NCBI GenBank assembly: GCA_047921455.1 | Contig: JBLRWC010000068.1 | Coordinates: 1 to 7,365 of the forward strand | Direction of reading: 5' to 3' | Length of the DNA stretch: 7,365 nucleotides | Source of the DNA: XN24 sp047921455 | GTDB lineage: Bacteria; Pseudomonadota; Gammaproteobacteria; Steroidobacterales; XN24 | The notes under the pieces: generated by a model | The model's database searches: none | Seen by the model: the letters and a program-made list of their open reading frames with translations, nothing else | Told to the model about the DNA's origin: nothing | Translations under genes and position numbers: made by a program | Shown: positions 1 to 4,947 of the stretch, piece by piece | Layout: each line of letters begins with the position of its first letter | Position numbering within the stretch: the stretch's first letter is position 1

Positions 1-51
1 CCCGTTGCCGGTTTTCAAGACCGGTGCATTCGACCACTCTGCCACCTCTCC
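1..51 (-). tRNA. tRNA-Ser(UGA), partial at the left window edge
   Basis: On the minus strand the acceptor 5' half GGAGAGG (51 to 45) is followed by a D arm and then an anticodon arm with stem CCGGT/ACCGG and loop CTTGAAA. The anticodon is UGA (bases 17 to 15), which reads serine UCA codons. The start of the variable arm (CAACGGG) is visible; the rest of the variable arm, the T arm and the acceptor 3' half lie outside the window. The GGAGAGGTGGC start followed by CAGAGTGG is typical of bacterial tRNA-Ser. It is transcribed away from the marC-family gene, and a likely promoter lies at 60-89. Confidence 0.93.
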
Positions 52-59
52 AGGGCGTG

Positions 60-89
60 ATTGTCCCCGCTGCAACACCCGGTTCGCAA
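60..89 (-). promoter_or_regulatory. Probable promoter of tRNA-Ser
   Basis: On the minus strand TTGCGA (89 to 84) and GACAAT (65 to 60) are 18 nt apart, resembling sigma70 -35 and -10 boxes. Eight GC-rich bases (CACGCCCT) separate the -10 box from the mature tRNA 5' end. That spacing predicts a very short 5' leader, and a GC-rich discriminator is typical of stringently controlled tRNA promoters. The same TTGCGA box with the same 18-nt spacer stands before the tRNA-Ala gene in this window. This is a prediction from sequence only. Confidence 0.55.
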
Positions 90-155
90 GCTTGGCCTTT
101 CGCCGGCGAATCCATGCGGCCATGGCGCCGGCCGGGGCTGGGCGGCGAGATTGCA

Positions 156-161
156 TATAAT
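156..161 (+). promoter_or_regulatory. Candidate -10 box upstream of the marC-family operon
   Basis: A perfect TATAAT lies in the 139-bp gap between tRNA-Ser and the MarC-family gene, 29 nt before its GTG start. I find no convincing -35 box at 16 to 19 nt upstream, where the sequence is GC-rich (CGGGGC-like). The TG at 152-153 is one base too far upstream for a strict extended -10. If used, it would give a leader of roughly 22 nt. It may drive the whole 191-3233 gene run. Confidence 0.45.
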
Positions 162-190
162 GATGAGTCCTGGAGCACAAGGATGAGCGC

Positions 191-853
191 GTGGGCGGAC
201 TGTTCGAGTATTTCCTGGTAGCCATCACCGGCATGTTTGTCATTATCAATCCGCTGACCACGGCGTTCGTGTTCGCGTCGCTGACGCCCTTTGCGGGGGC
301 GGAGGAGCGAGAGCATATTGCGCGCCGGGCGGTGATCACCTCGACCATCGTGCTGTTCACCTTTGCCTTGCTCGGTTCGGTGATCTTCCAGCTGTTCGGC
401 ATTACGCTGGCGGCTTTCCGGATCGCGGGCGGCCTGATCCTGTTCGGTATCGCCATGGGGATGCTGCAAAAAAGCGCAGCGCCGGATCACAACGCCGCGG
501 ACGCCAAGCCGTCGGGGGCAATTGCCGACGATATTTCCATCGTGCCGTTGTCGATTCCTTTCATTAGCGGCCCCGGTGCGATCGCCACGGCCATGATTCT
601 CACCAGCGAGGCGCCTGATCGCTGGCACGTGATCGTCGTCTTCTTCGCCGTGCTGGTGACTACTGCCAGCTGCTACTTTGCGATGGTTCATTCGCGGCAC
701 GTGATCCGCGTGCTGGGCGACAGCGGCCGCCGGATCCTGACCAAGCTGTTCGGCCTGATTCTCGCGGTAATCGCTGTGCAGTTCGTGCTGAATGGCGTCA
801 GCGACGCCATAGCGGACTATTTGCCGGGGTTAATCGCCGCCTGGGGCGCATGA
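191..853 (+). CDS. MarC-family integral membrane protein
   Basis: This 220-aa protein has the usual length for the MarC/YchE/YhgN family (NAAT superfamily, PF01914), which has about six membrane helices. Family signatures visible are the N-terminal helix ending in NPLTTAF (residues 20-26), the RIAGGLILFGIAM helix (77-89), the central PLSIPFISGPGAI motif (119-131), and the C-terminal LGDSGRRILTKLFGLIL segment (175-191). A hydrophilic loop of about 20 residues (93-113) divides the two halves. The GTG start is supported by AAGGA at 179-183 with a 7-nt spacer; the nearby ATG at 183 is in another frame. Family function is poorly defined: E. coli MarC was once linked to antibiotic resistance and later not supported in that role, and some relatives have been linked to amino acid export. 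It is the first gene of a plus-strand run of membrane proteins. Confidence 0.92.
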   Translation: MGGLFEYFLVAITGMFVIINPLTTAFVFASLTPFAGAEEREHIARRAVITSTIVLFTFALLGSVIFQLFGITLAAFRIAGGLILFGIAMGMLQKSAAPDHNAADAKPSGAIADDISIVPLSIPFISGPGAIATAMILTSEAPDRWHVIVVFFAVLVTTASCYFAMVHSRHVIRVLGDSGRRILTKLFGLILAVIAVQFVLNGVSDAIADYLPGLIAAWGA

Positions 854-914
854 CGGGCTTGAACACTCGCACACGATGGCGGAGAGTGTAGTTACAGCAC
901 AGCGACGAGTGACC

Positions 915-1310
915 ATGCAGCGACATATAAGGATCCAGATTACCGGCCCGAACGGCAGCTCCGGCGGCAACGGCGGGCCGGGCCTGCTGGCGCGCATATT
1001 CCTGACCGTCCTCGCCGTAGTCATGCTCGTGGCCGCGGCATTCCTCGGCGCGATTTTTTTCCTCGCGGCGCTGGGGATCTTCGTCGTGGGCTCAATGGTG
1101 CTGGCGGCGCGCATCTGGTGGGCGCGGCGACAATTCCAGAAAGCCATCAAGCGGGGCGAGTATCCCGGCGCAGGCCGGACAGACCGTTCCGCCCAGCCGG
1201 ACAACCCGGATATCATCGACGGCGAGTTCCAGGTCATGGATGAAAATCGTTCACCGCACGGCCGGGACCGGTCACGGGAGCGGGACCGGAATACCAGGGG
1301 AGACCGTTGA
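915..1310 (+). CDS. Small membrane protein of unknown function
   Basis: From the ATG at 915 this is a 131-aa protein. It has a Gly/Asn-rich polar N-terminus (MQRHIRIQITGPNG, then GSSGGNGGPG), a long hydrophobic stretch at about residues 23-68 that could form one or two membrane helices, then a basic segment (ARRQFQKAIKR). A conserved-looking acidic patch DIIDGEFQVMDE (99-110) follows, and the C-terminus is very Arg/Asp-rich (RDRSRERDRNTRGDR). I do not recognise a named family. An in-frame ATG at 876 would add 13 residues, but it has no ribosome site and the added residues look non-native; 915 has only a weak ACGAG upstream. The gene ends 1 nt before the phosphatase start, so the two are probably co-translated. 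The DGEF-type patch resembles one I associate with small uncharacterised proteobacterial membrane proteins, but that is memory and not a search result. Confidence 0.72.
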   Translation: MQRHIRIQITGPNGSSGGNGGPGLLARIFLTVLAVVMLVAAAFLGAIFFLAALGIFVVGSMVLAARIWWARRQFQKAIKRGEYPGAGRTDRSAQPDNPDIIDGEFQVMDENRSPHGRDRSRERDRNTRGDR

Positions 1311-1311
1311 A

Positions 1312-1860
1312 GTGGCGAACCTGAAAAAAGACCATCGCGGCCTGCGCCGCCGGCCCCTGTACACGCCGTTGGCGTTCGTGATCGTGTCCCTGTTGGCGGT
1401 GGTGCTGATAGTGGCCTGGCTGGTTCTCTCCTGGGGCAGCACCATGGTGGTGCTGGTGCGGCACGCTGAGCGCTTGCCGGAGGGCCCGGATCCCGGCCTG
1501 ACCGTGGTCGGCGAAACCAATGCGCAACGACTTGCCGAAATGCTCGAGCGTGCCGGCATCAGCGCCATCTACGTCACCGAGGCCAGGCGCACCCAGGACA
1601 CGGCGGCGCCGGTGGCGGCCATGACGGGCGTCGAGCCCCGCGAAATCCCGGCAGACAAGCACAAGCGGTTGCTGCGCCGCCTGAAGTGGCGGCATCGCAA
1701 TGACGTGGTGTTCGTGGTCGGCCACAGCAACACGGTGCCGGTGATCGCCGCGGGCCTGGGGGCCGAGGTCGGCTTCGTGGATGCCGAAGATTACGCCGGG
1801 CTGTGGGTAATCAGTTACTCGAGGTTACGCGGTACCCGCTTGTTGATGCTTCGGTACTAG
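1312..1860 (+). CDS. Membrane-anchored histidine phosphatase superfamily protein
   Basis: From the GTG at 1312 this is a 182-aa protein. Its basic N-terminus (KKDHRGLRRRP) precedes a single membrane helix at about residues 19-41; the positive-inside rule then predicts a periplasmic catalytic domain. The domain carries the phosphoglycerate-mutase-like signatures: VRHAER with R50 and the nucleophile H51, the DPGLTVVGETNAQRL segment (60-74), the second arginine motif TEARRTQDTAAPVA (89-102), and VVGHSNTVPV (135-144) with the second catalytic H138. It should act on a phospho-ester by a phosphohistidine mechanism; the substrate is unknown. The start is chosen because AGGGGA (1296-1301) is suitably placed and the previous gene stops at 1310. 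An upstream ATG at 1240 in this frame would overlap that gene by 71 nt and add low-complexity sequence. The yfcC-family gene follows after 5 nt. Confidence 0.88.
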   Translation: MANLKKDHRGLRRRPLYTPLAFVIVSLLAVVLIVAWLVLSWGSTMVVLVRHAERLPEGPDPGLTVVGETNAQRLAEMLERAGISAIYVTEARRTQDTAAPVAAMTGVEPREIPADKHKRLLRRLKWRHRNDVVFVVGHSNTVPVIAAGLGAEVGFVDAEDYAGLWVISYSRLRGTRLLMLRY

Positions 1861-1865
1861 CCCGC

Positions 1866-3233
1866 ATGCGTATGCCCCACACCCTGGCGTTGTTGTTCGC
1901 CATGATGGTGCTGGCGCTGCTGATGACCTGGACGCTGCCGCAGGGCCAGTTCGAGACGGTGCTGAACGAGCAGGGGCGCTCGGTCGTCGTTCCCGGCAGC
2001 TACGCGATCGCAGAGGAGCGCGTCTGGCTGCCACCCTGGGCGCTGTTCACCGCTGTGCCGCGTGCGCTCGCGGACGCCCAGGTCATTATTTTCTTCCTGC
2101 TGATCGTCGGCGGCACCATTGCCGTGTTGCGCGCCACCGGTGCGCTCGACGCCATGCTCGGCGCCATCCTGCGGGCCATCGGCCACAGTCCAGTGCTGCT
2201 GATCGGTCTCGGCATGAGTGTGTTCGCGCTTGGCTCGGGCACGCTCGGGGTGTCTACCGAGTACATCCCGTTTGCTGCCATGCTGGTCGCGCTGTGCGTC
2301 GCCATGCGGCTCGACGCCATGACGGCCATGGGCATCATGATCGGCGGCTATTGCATCGGTTACGGCGTGGCCACGCTGAATCCCTACACGGTATTGGTCG
2401 CGCAGGGCGTGGCGGAGCTGCAACCGGCCTCGGGCATCGGCTTCCGGCTGGCGCTGTTCGTGCCGTTCGTCGCCATCGGGGTGCACCACACGTGGCGCTA
2501 TGCGCAGCGCGTCAGGGATGAACCCTCACGGAGCCTGCTCGCGGGGGTCGCGGGCATCAACAATGCGGCCCCCGAGGCGTATCCCGCCTTCACCACCCGC
2601 CACACGATCATTCTGCTGCTCACCGGGCTGGCGCTGGTCGGCATCGTCTACGGCATCCTGGTGCGGGGCTGGTACCTGATGGAAGTCGGCGCGGTCTGGC
2701 TGGGTCTCGGCCTGGCCGCCGGCATCGTCGGTCGCCTCGGCGCAGACGGCATCGCGAAGCAGTTTGCCGCCGGGGCCGCCGCGCTGGCGACGGTGGCCTT
2801 GCTGGTGGGCTTTGCGCGCGGCATCGGCGTGATTCTCGAGGACGGCCAGGTGCTGCATACCATCGTGCACGGCTTTTCCTTGCCGCTGCAGCAGGTCGGA
2901 CCGGAGCTGTCGGCGGTCGGCATGATGCTGGTGCAGTCGCTGATCAACCTGTTCGTGCCCTCCGGCAGCGGGCAGGCTTTCGTGACGATGCCGATCATGG
3001 CGCCGCTCGGCGATATCGTCGGCGTGAGCCGGCAGGTGGCCGTGCTGGCGTTCCAGTTCGGCGACGGCTTTTCCAATATTCTGATTCCCACCAACGTGGT
3101 GCTGATGGCGATTCTCGGCGTCGTGGGGATCCCCTACGATCGCTGGTTCCGCTTCGCCTGGCCGCTGCTGCTGAAGTTGCTGGTTGCCGGCGCCGTGGCG
3201 CTGGTGATCGCGGTGCGCGTCGGCTACGCCTGA
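1866..3233 (+). CDS. yfcC: YfcC-family carrier (C4-dicarboxylate/basic amino acid type)
   Basis: From the ATG at 1866 this is a 455-aa multi-helix inner-membrane protein of the YfcC/DcuC-like family (PF03606). It begins MRMPHTLALLFAMMVLALLM, the usual N-terminal helix, followed by the LPQGQFE motif. Other hallmarks are GSGTLGVSTEYIPF (123-136), the TLNPYTVLVAQGVAEL segment (170-185), and the C-terminal PSGSGQAFVTMPIMAPLGD (365-383), LAFQFGDGFSNILIPTN (394-410) and IPYDRWFRFAWPLL (422-435). The substrate is not known from sequence; E. coli YfcC is only a putative basic amino acid or dicarboxylate carrier. An in-frame GTG at 1803 would lie inside the phosphatase gene and add 21 non-native residues, so 1866 (or the ATG at 1872) is preferred, although its ribosome site is weak. 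That weakness and the 5-nt gap suggest translational coupling. The last 10 nt overlap the end of the convergent hemG. Confidence 0.9.
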   Translation: MRMPHTLALLFAMMVLALLMTWTLPQGQFETVLNEQGRSVVVPGSYAIAEERVWLPPWALFTAVPRALADAQVIIFFLLIVGGTIAVLRATGALDAMLGAILRAIGHSPVLLIGLGMSVFALGSGTLGVSTEYIPFAAMLVALCVAMRLDAMTAMGIMIGGYCIGYGVATLNPYTVLVAQGVAELQPASGIGFRLALFVPFVAIGVHHTWRYAQRVRDEPSRSLLAGVAGINNAAPEAYPAFTTRHTIILLLTGLALVGIVYGILVRGWYLMEVGAVWLGLGLAAGIVGRLGADGIAKQFAAGAAALATVALLVGFARGIGVILEDGQVLHTIVHGFSLPLQQVGPELSAVGMMLVQSLINLFVPSGSGQAFVTMPIMAPLGDIVGVSRQVAVLAFQFGDGFSNILIPTNVVLMAILGVVGIPYDRWFRFAWPLLLKLLVAGAVALVIAVRVGYA

Positions 3234-3790
3234 GGCTTGGGCTTGGGCTCGGGCTCGGCCAGCGACAGCAGGTGGCGCCCGTAGGCGTCGACGTCATCCC
3301 AGTTGGTGTAGTCGATGACCGCGGTCTTGTCGGTCGGCCCCTTGGTGAACTTCATGATCATCTGGATCGCGATCGTATCCAGCCAGCCCCACGAGGGGTA
3401 GTCGACCTTGCCGGCGATGACCTTCAGGTCCCTGGGCTTCCAGGGCGAGAGCTCGAGGAACTTCTGCATGTAGCGGTTGCCCTCGACGGTCGCTTTTTCG
3501 GGCGTGCGCGCCACCACCGAGACGTTGAAAAAGCTGTTGGGCTTCGCTTCCAGCCGGGCCTGGTTCGTCTTGATGAACTCGAACACGGACTCGTTATAGG
3601 TGCCGTAAAAAACGGGTGCGCCCAGCGCGACCACGTCGTAGGCTTCCCAGTCGACGCCCTCGTGCACCGCCTCGGTGAGTTCCATCATCTCGGCCTGGCC
3701 GCCGGCCGCGTTGATGCTCGCGCAGATCCTGCGGGCGATGCGAGCCGTGTGGCCGCCGCGGGTCATGTACAGCACGAGAACGGATTTCAT
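3224..3790 (-). CDS. hemG: Menaquinone-dependent protoporphyrinogen IX dehydrogenase
   Basis: HemG is a flavodoxin-like FMN protein that oxidises protoporphyrinogen IX to protoporphyrin IX and passes electrons to respiratory quinones. This is the penultimate step of haem synthesis, at the inner face of the membrane. The 188-aa protein begins with a flavodoxin strand and FMN phosphate loop (YMTRGGHTARIA, 8-19). It has the second flavin loop around GAPVFYGTYN (58-67) and the long insertion typical of HemG (GNRYMQKFLELSPWKPRDL, 104-122, then YPSWGWLDTIAIQMIMKFT, 131-149). It ends with YTNWDDV, as in E. coli HemG (181 aa). The start is the ATG at 3790, because GGAGGA (3803 to 3798) sits 7 nt upstream; a start at 3826 would add 12 residues across that site. 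The C-terminus has an unusual (EP)2(KP)2QA tail encoded by a hexamer repeat. It is monocistronic as far as visible and convergent with the yfcC-family gene. Confidence 0.95.
   Translation of the reverse strand: MKSVLVLYMTRGGHTARIARRICASINAAGGQAEMMELTEAVHEGVDWEAYDVVALGAPVFYGTYNESVFEFIKTNQARLEAKPNSFFNVSVVARTPEKATVEGNRYMQKFLELSPWKPRDLKVIAGKVDYPSWGWLDTIAIQMIMKFTKGPTDKTAVIDYTNWDDVDAYGRHLLSLAEPEPKPKPQA
3234..3257. repeat. Four tandem GGCTYG hexamers in the hemG 3' end
   Basis: Immediately after the yfcC-family stop codon (3231-3233) there are two copies of GGCTTG and two of GGCTCG, giving 24 bp. On the minus strand they encode the alternating Glu-Pro and Lys-Pro residues at the end of HemG. A hexamer repeat stays in frame when it gains or loses units, so copy number can vary without breaking hemG. 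Confidence 0.9.
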
Positions 3791-3797
3791 GGGGCGG

Positions 3798-3803
3798 TCC
3801 TCC
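3798..3803 (-). promoter_or_regulatory. Strong ribosome binding site that fixes the hemG start
   Basis: GGAGGA on the minus strand, complementary to the 16S rRNA 3' end, lies 7 nt before the ATG at 3790. It selects MKSVLVLYM as the N-terminus over the longer open frame from 3826. Confidence 0.85.
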
Positions 3804-3820
3804 GGACAGCGAATTGATGA

Positions 3821-3834
3821 GTGCAATCCTGCAC
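3821..3834. repeat. Inverted repeat GTGCA-N4-TGCAC upstream of hemG
   Basis: A perfect 5-bp inverted repeat with a 4-nt centre lies 31 nt upstream of the hemG start, in the 103-bp gap between bcp and hemG. It could be a small regulator site or a leader hairpin. I cannot identify a matching factor, and short perfect repeats occur by chance. I see no clear sigma70 promoter in the same gap, although hemG must have one here or upstream. Confidence 0.3.
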
Positions 3835-3893
3835 CGTGGGGTCACCAGTCGCCATGCGGGTTTTCCCAAGCCGTCGCCCGGCGCCAGTTACAG

Positions 3894-4349
3894 CTAGCCG
3901 CCGCCTGCAGCGACGGCGGCGCGGATGAACTCCTCGTGTCGCCCGATCCGGATATCCGCCAGCACGGCGTCCTTGATTTTGCCATCGACGCCCACCAGGA
4001 AGGTCGCCCGGCGGACGCCGATGCCGAGCGGCCCGTCCACGCCCCAGGCCTTGATGGCGATTTTTTCCGGATCCGCCAGCAGGGTGAACGGCAAGGCATG
4101 CTGGTCACGAAAGCGCCCGTGGCTGGCGCCATCCTGGGGACTGATGCCGACCACCCGCAGGCCCGCGGCCGCGATGTCGTCGTGCATGTCGCGGATGGTG
4201 CAGGCTTCCTTGGTGCAGCCGGGGGTGAAATCCGCCGGGTAGAAGTAGACCACCAGCGGGCCCTCGGTGAGCAGGCCGGCCAGGGTCACTGCCCGGCCGT
4301 CCGGGTCCGGCAGGCTGAAATCAGGGGCGTCGTCGCCGGGTTTAAGCAT
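3894..4349 (-). CDS. bcp: Thioredoxin-dependent peroxiredoxin, Bcp/PrxQ family
   Basis: Bcp reduces hydrogen peroxide and organic hydroperoxides in the cytoplasm using thioredoxin. The 151-aa protein has the normal family length. It starts MLKPGDDAPDFSLPD, the usual AhpC/TSA-fold opening, followed by VVYFYPADFTPGCTKEAC (33-50). C45 in the TPGC motif is the peroxidatic cysteine and C50 is the resolving cysteine in the CX4C arrangement of PrxQ proteins. T42 and P43 complete the active site, with an arginine around 113-114 (GVRRATFLVG). The ATG at 4349 is supported by AAGGA (4362 to 4358) with an 8-nt spacer inside the preceding gene. The first 8 nt overlap the end of the acetyltransferase gene, so the two are co-transcribed and probably translationally coupled. 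The same frame stays open upstream, but that stretch is only the antisense-side shadow of the acetyltransferase. Confidence 0.95.
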   Translation of the reverse strand: MLKPGDDAPDFSLPDPDGRAVTLAGLLTEGPLVVYFYPADFTPGCTKEACTIRDMHDDIAAAGLRVVGISPQDGASHGRFRDQHALPFTLLADPEKIAIKAWGVDGPLGIGVRRATFLVGVDGKIKDAVLADIRIGRHEEFIRAAVAAGGG

Positions 4350-4818
4350 GCTCGTGGTCCTTATATAAGGTGCCGGCCGATTCCAGCACCCGGTAGCCGC
4401 TTTCGCGCATACCCAGCTTGGCATAAATGGCGCGGGCTTGCGTGTTGTCGTCGAGTACATACAGCCGGACAGCGCGCACGCCGGTAGCGGCCGCCGTGGT
4501 CTCGATGTGCCGGTAAAGCCGGGAAAATACGCCGTGGCCGCGGTAATCAGGATGGACATAGACGCTCTGGATCCACCAGATCCAGCCATCGCGCCAGTCG
4601 CTCCATTCGTAGGTGATCATCGTGGCGCCTACGATCCGCCCGTCGACCTCGGCAATGAAGTACCGTCCCTTGCCGGCATCGTCGAGCACTTTGCGCACGC
4701 CGGCGCAAATCGTGTCCCAGTCCAGCGCCTTATCTTCCGTTTCCGCGGCCAGCGCCCGATTGAATTCAGCGATTGTTGCCCAATCGGTGGATTCGGCATT
4801 GCGAACCATGATGTCCAT
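4342..4818 (-). CDS. GNAT-family N-acetyltransferase
   Basis: This 158-aa protein is a single GNAT domain that should transfer an acyl group from acyl-CoA to an amine; the acceptor cannot be told from sequence. The N-terminal VRNAESTDWATIAEFN segment is the usual first strand and helix. Motif A is VYVHPDYRGHGVFSRLYRHI (86-105), with the R-x-x-G CoA pyrophosphate loop at RGHG (93-96). The position after the loop is VF where many relatives have a small G/A, a variant I associate with a subgroup of small GNAT proteins. Motif B is VLDDNTQARAIYAKLGM (121-137). WSDWRDGWIWWIQ (72-84) is tryptophan-rich and probably lines the acceptor pocket. The ATG at 4818 has GGGGA about 10 nt upstream; the ATG at 4809 would be too far from it. 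It is first in an operon with bcp and diverges from tRNA-Ala only 24 nt away. Confidence 0.9.
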   Translation of the reverse strand: MDIMVRNAESTDWATIAEFNRALAAETEDKALDWDTICAGVRKVLDDAGKGRYFIAEVDGRIVGATMITYEWSDWRDGWIWWIQSVYVHPDYRGHGVFSRLYRHIETTAAATGVRAVRLYVLDDNTQARAIYAKLGMRESGYRVLESAGTLYKDHEHA

Positions 4819-4828
4819 GCAATAGAAT
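4799..4828 (+). promoter_or_regulatory. Probable promoter of tRNA-Ala
   Basis: TTGCGA (4799-4804) and TAGAAT (4823-4828) are spaced by 18 nt, a good sigma70 pair. The GC-rich stretch just after the -10 (TCCCCG) resembles the discriminator of stringently controlled tRNA promoters. The mature tRNA starts 15 nt after the -10 box, leaving a leader of about 8 nt. The -35 box lies inside the first codons of the divergent acetyltransferase gene. Confidence 0.65.
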
Positions 4829-4842
4829 TCCCCGCTTCTCGT

Positions 4843-4918
4843 GGGGCCGTAGCTCAGTTGGGAGAGCGCCTGGATCGCACCCAGGAGGTCGTCGGTTCGA
4901 TTCCGTCCGGCTCCACCA
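4843..4918 (+). tRNA. tRNA-Ala(CGC), complete with encoded CCA
   Basis: A full 76-nt cloverleaf can be folded. The acceptor is GGGGCCG/CGGCTCC with the G3-U70 wobble (4845 with 4912), which is the main identity mark for alanyl-tRNA synthetase. The D arm is GCTC/GAGC. The anticodon stem is CCTGG/CCAGG with loop ATCGCAC, so the anticodon is CGC (4876-4878), reading GCG. The variable loop is AGGTC. The T arm is GTCGG/CCGTC with loop TTCGATT, followed by discriminator A and encoded CCA (4916-4918). The second T-stem pair is U50-U64 (4892 with 4906), a mismatch, and the 32-38 pair in the anticodon loop is A-C. I see no clear terminator in the 29 nt before the convergent barrel gene. Confidence 0.96.
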
Positions 4919-4947
4919 TTTCCCCTCGCCGTAAATGGCCGCCTGCC

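Noticed and set aside
24..221. A short plus-strand open frame starting in tRNA-Ser.
   Set aside because: It begins inside the tRNA, overlaps the marC-family start, has biased composition and no recognisable domain.
1240..1311. An upstream ATG extension of the histidine phosphatase.
   Set aside because: It would overlap the preceding gene by 71 nt, and the GTG at 1312 has a good ribosome site and gives a clean basic N-terminus and anchor helix.
1803..1865. An upstream GTG extension of the YfcC-family carrier.
   Set aside because: The added 21 residues lie within the phosphatase gene in another frame; family similarity starts at MRMPHTLALL.
2294..2521. A small His/Arg-rich open frame inside the carrier gene.
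   Set aside because: It is a frame shadow of the carrier, with the HRR-rich composition typical of shifted GC-rich membrane-protein codons.
3272..3817. A 181-residue plus-strand open frame opposite hemG.
   Set aside because: HemG on the other strand matches its family along the whole length; the opposite frame is open because of high GC content and shows no domain or ribosome site.
3861..3880. A possible terminator after bcp (GGG-AAAA-CCC on the minus strand).
   Set aside because: The stem is only 3 bp and no T run follows, so it does not qualify as an intrinsic terminator.
4350..4589. An 80-residue N-terminal extension of bcp.
   Set aside because: It overlaps the acetyltransferase in another frame; the ATG at 4349 has its own ribosome site and gives the normal Bcp length.
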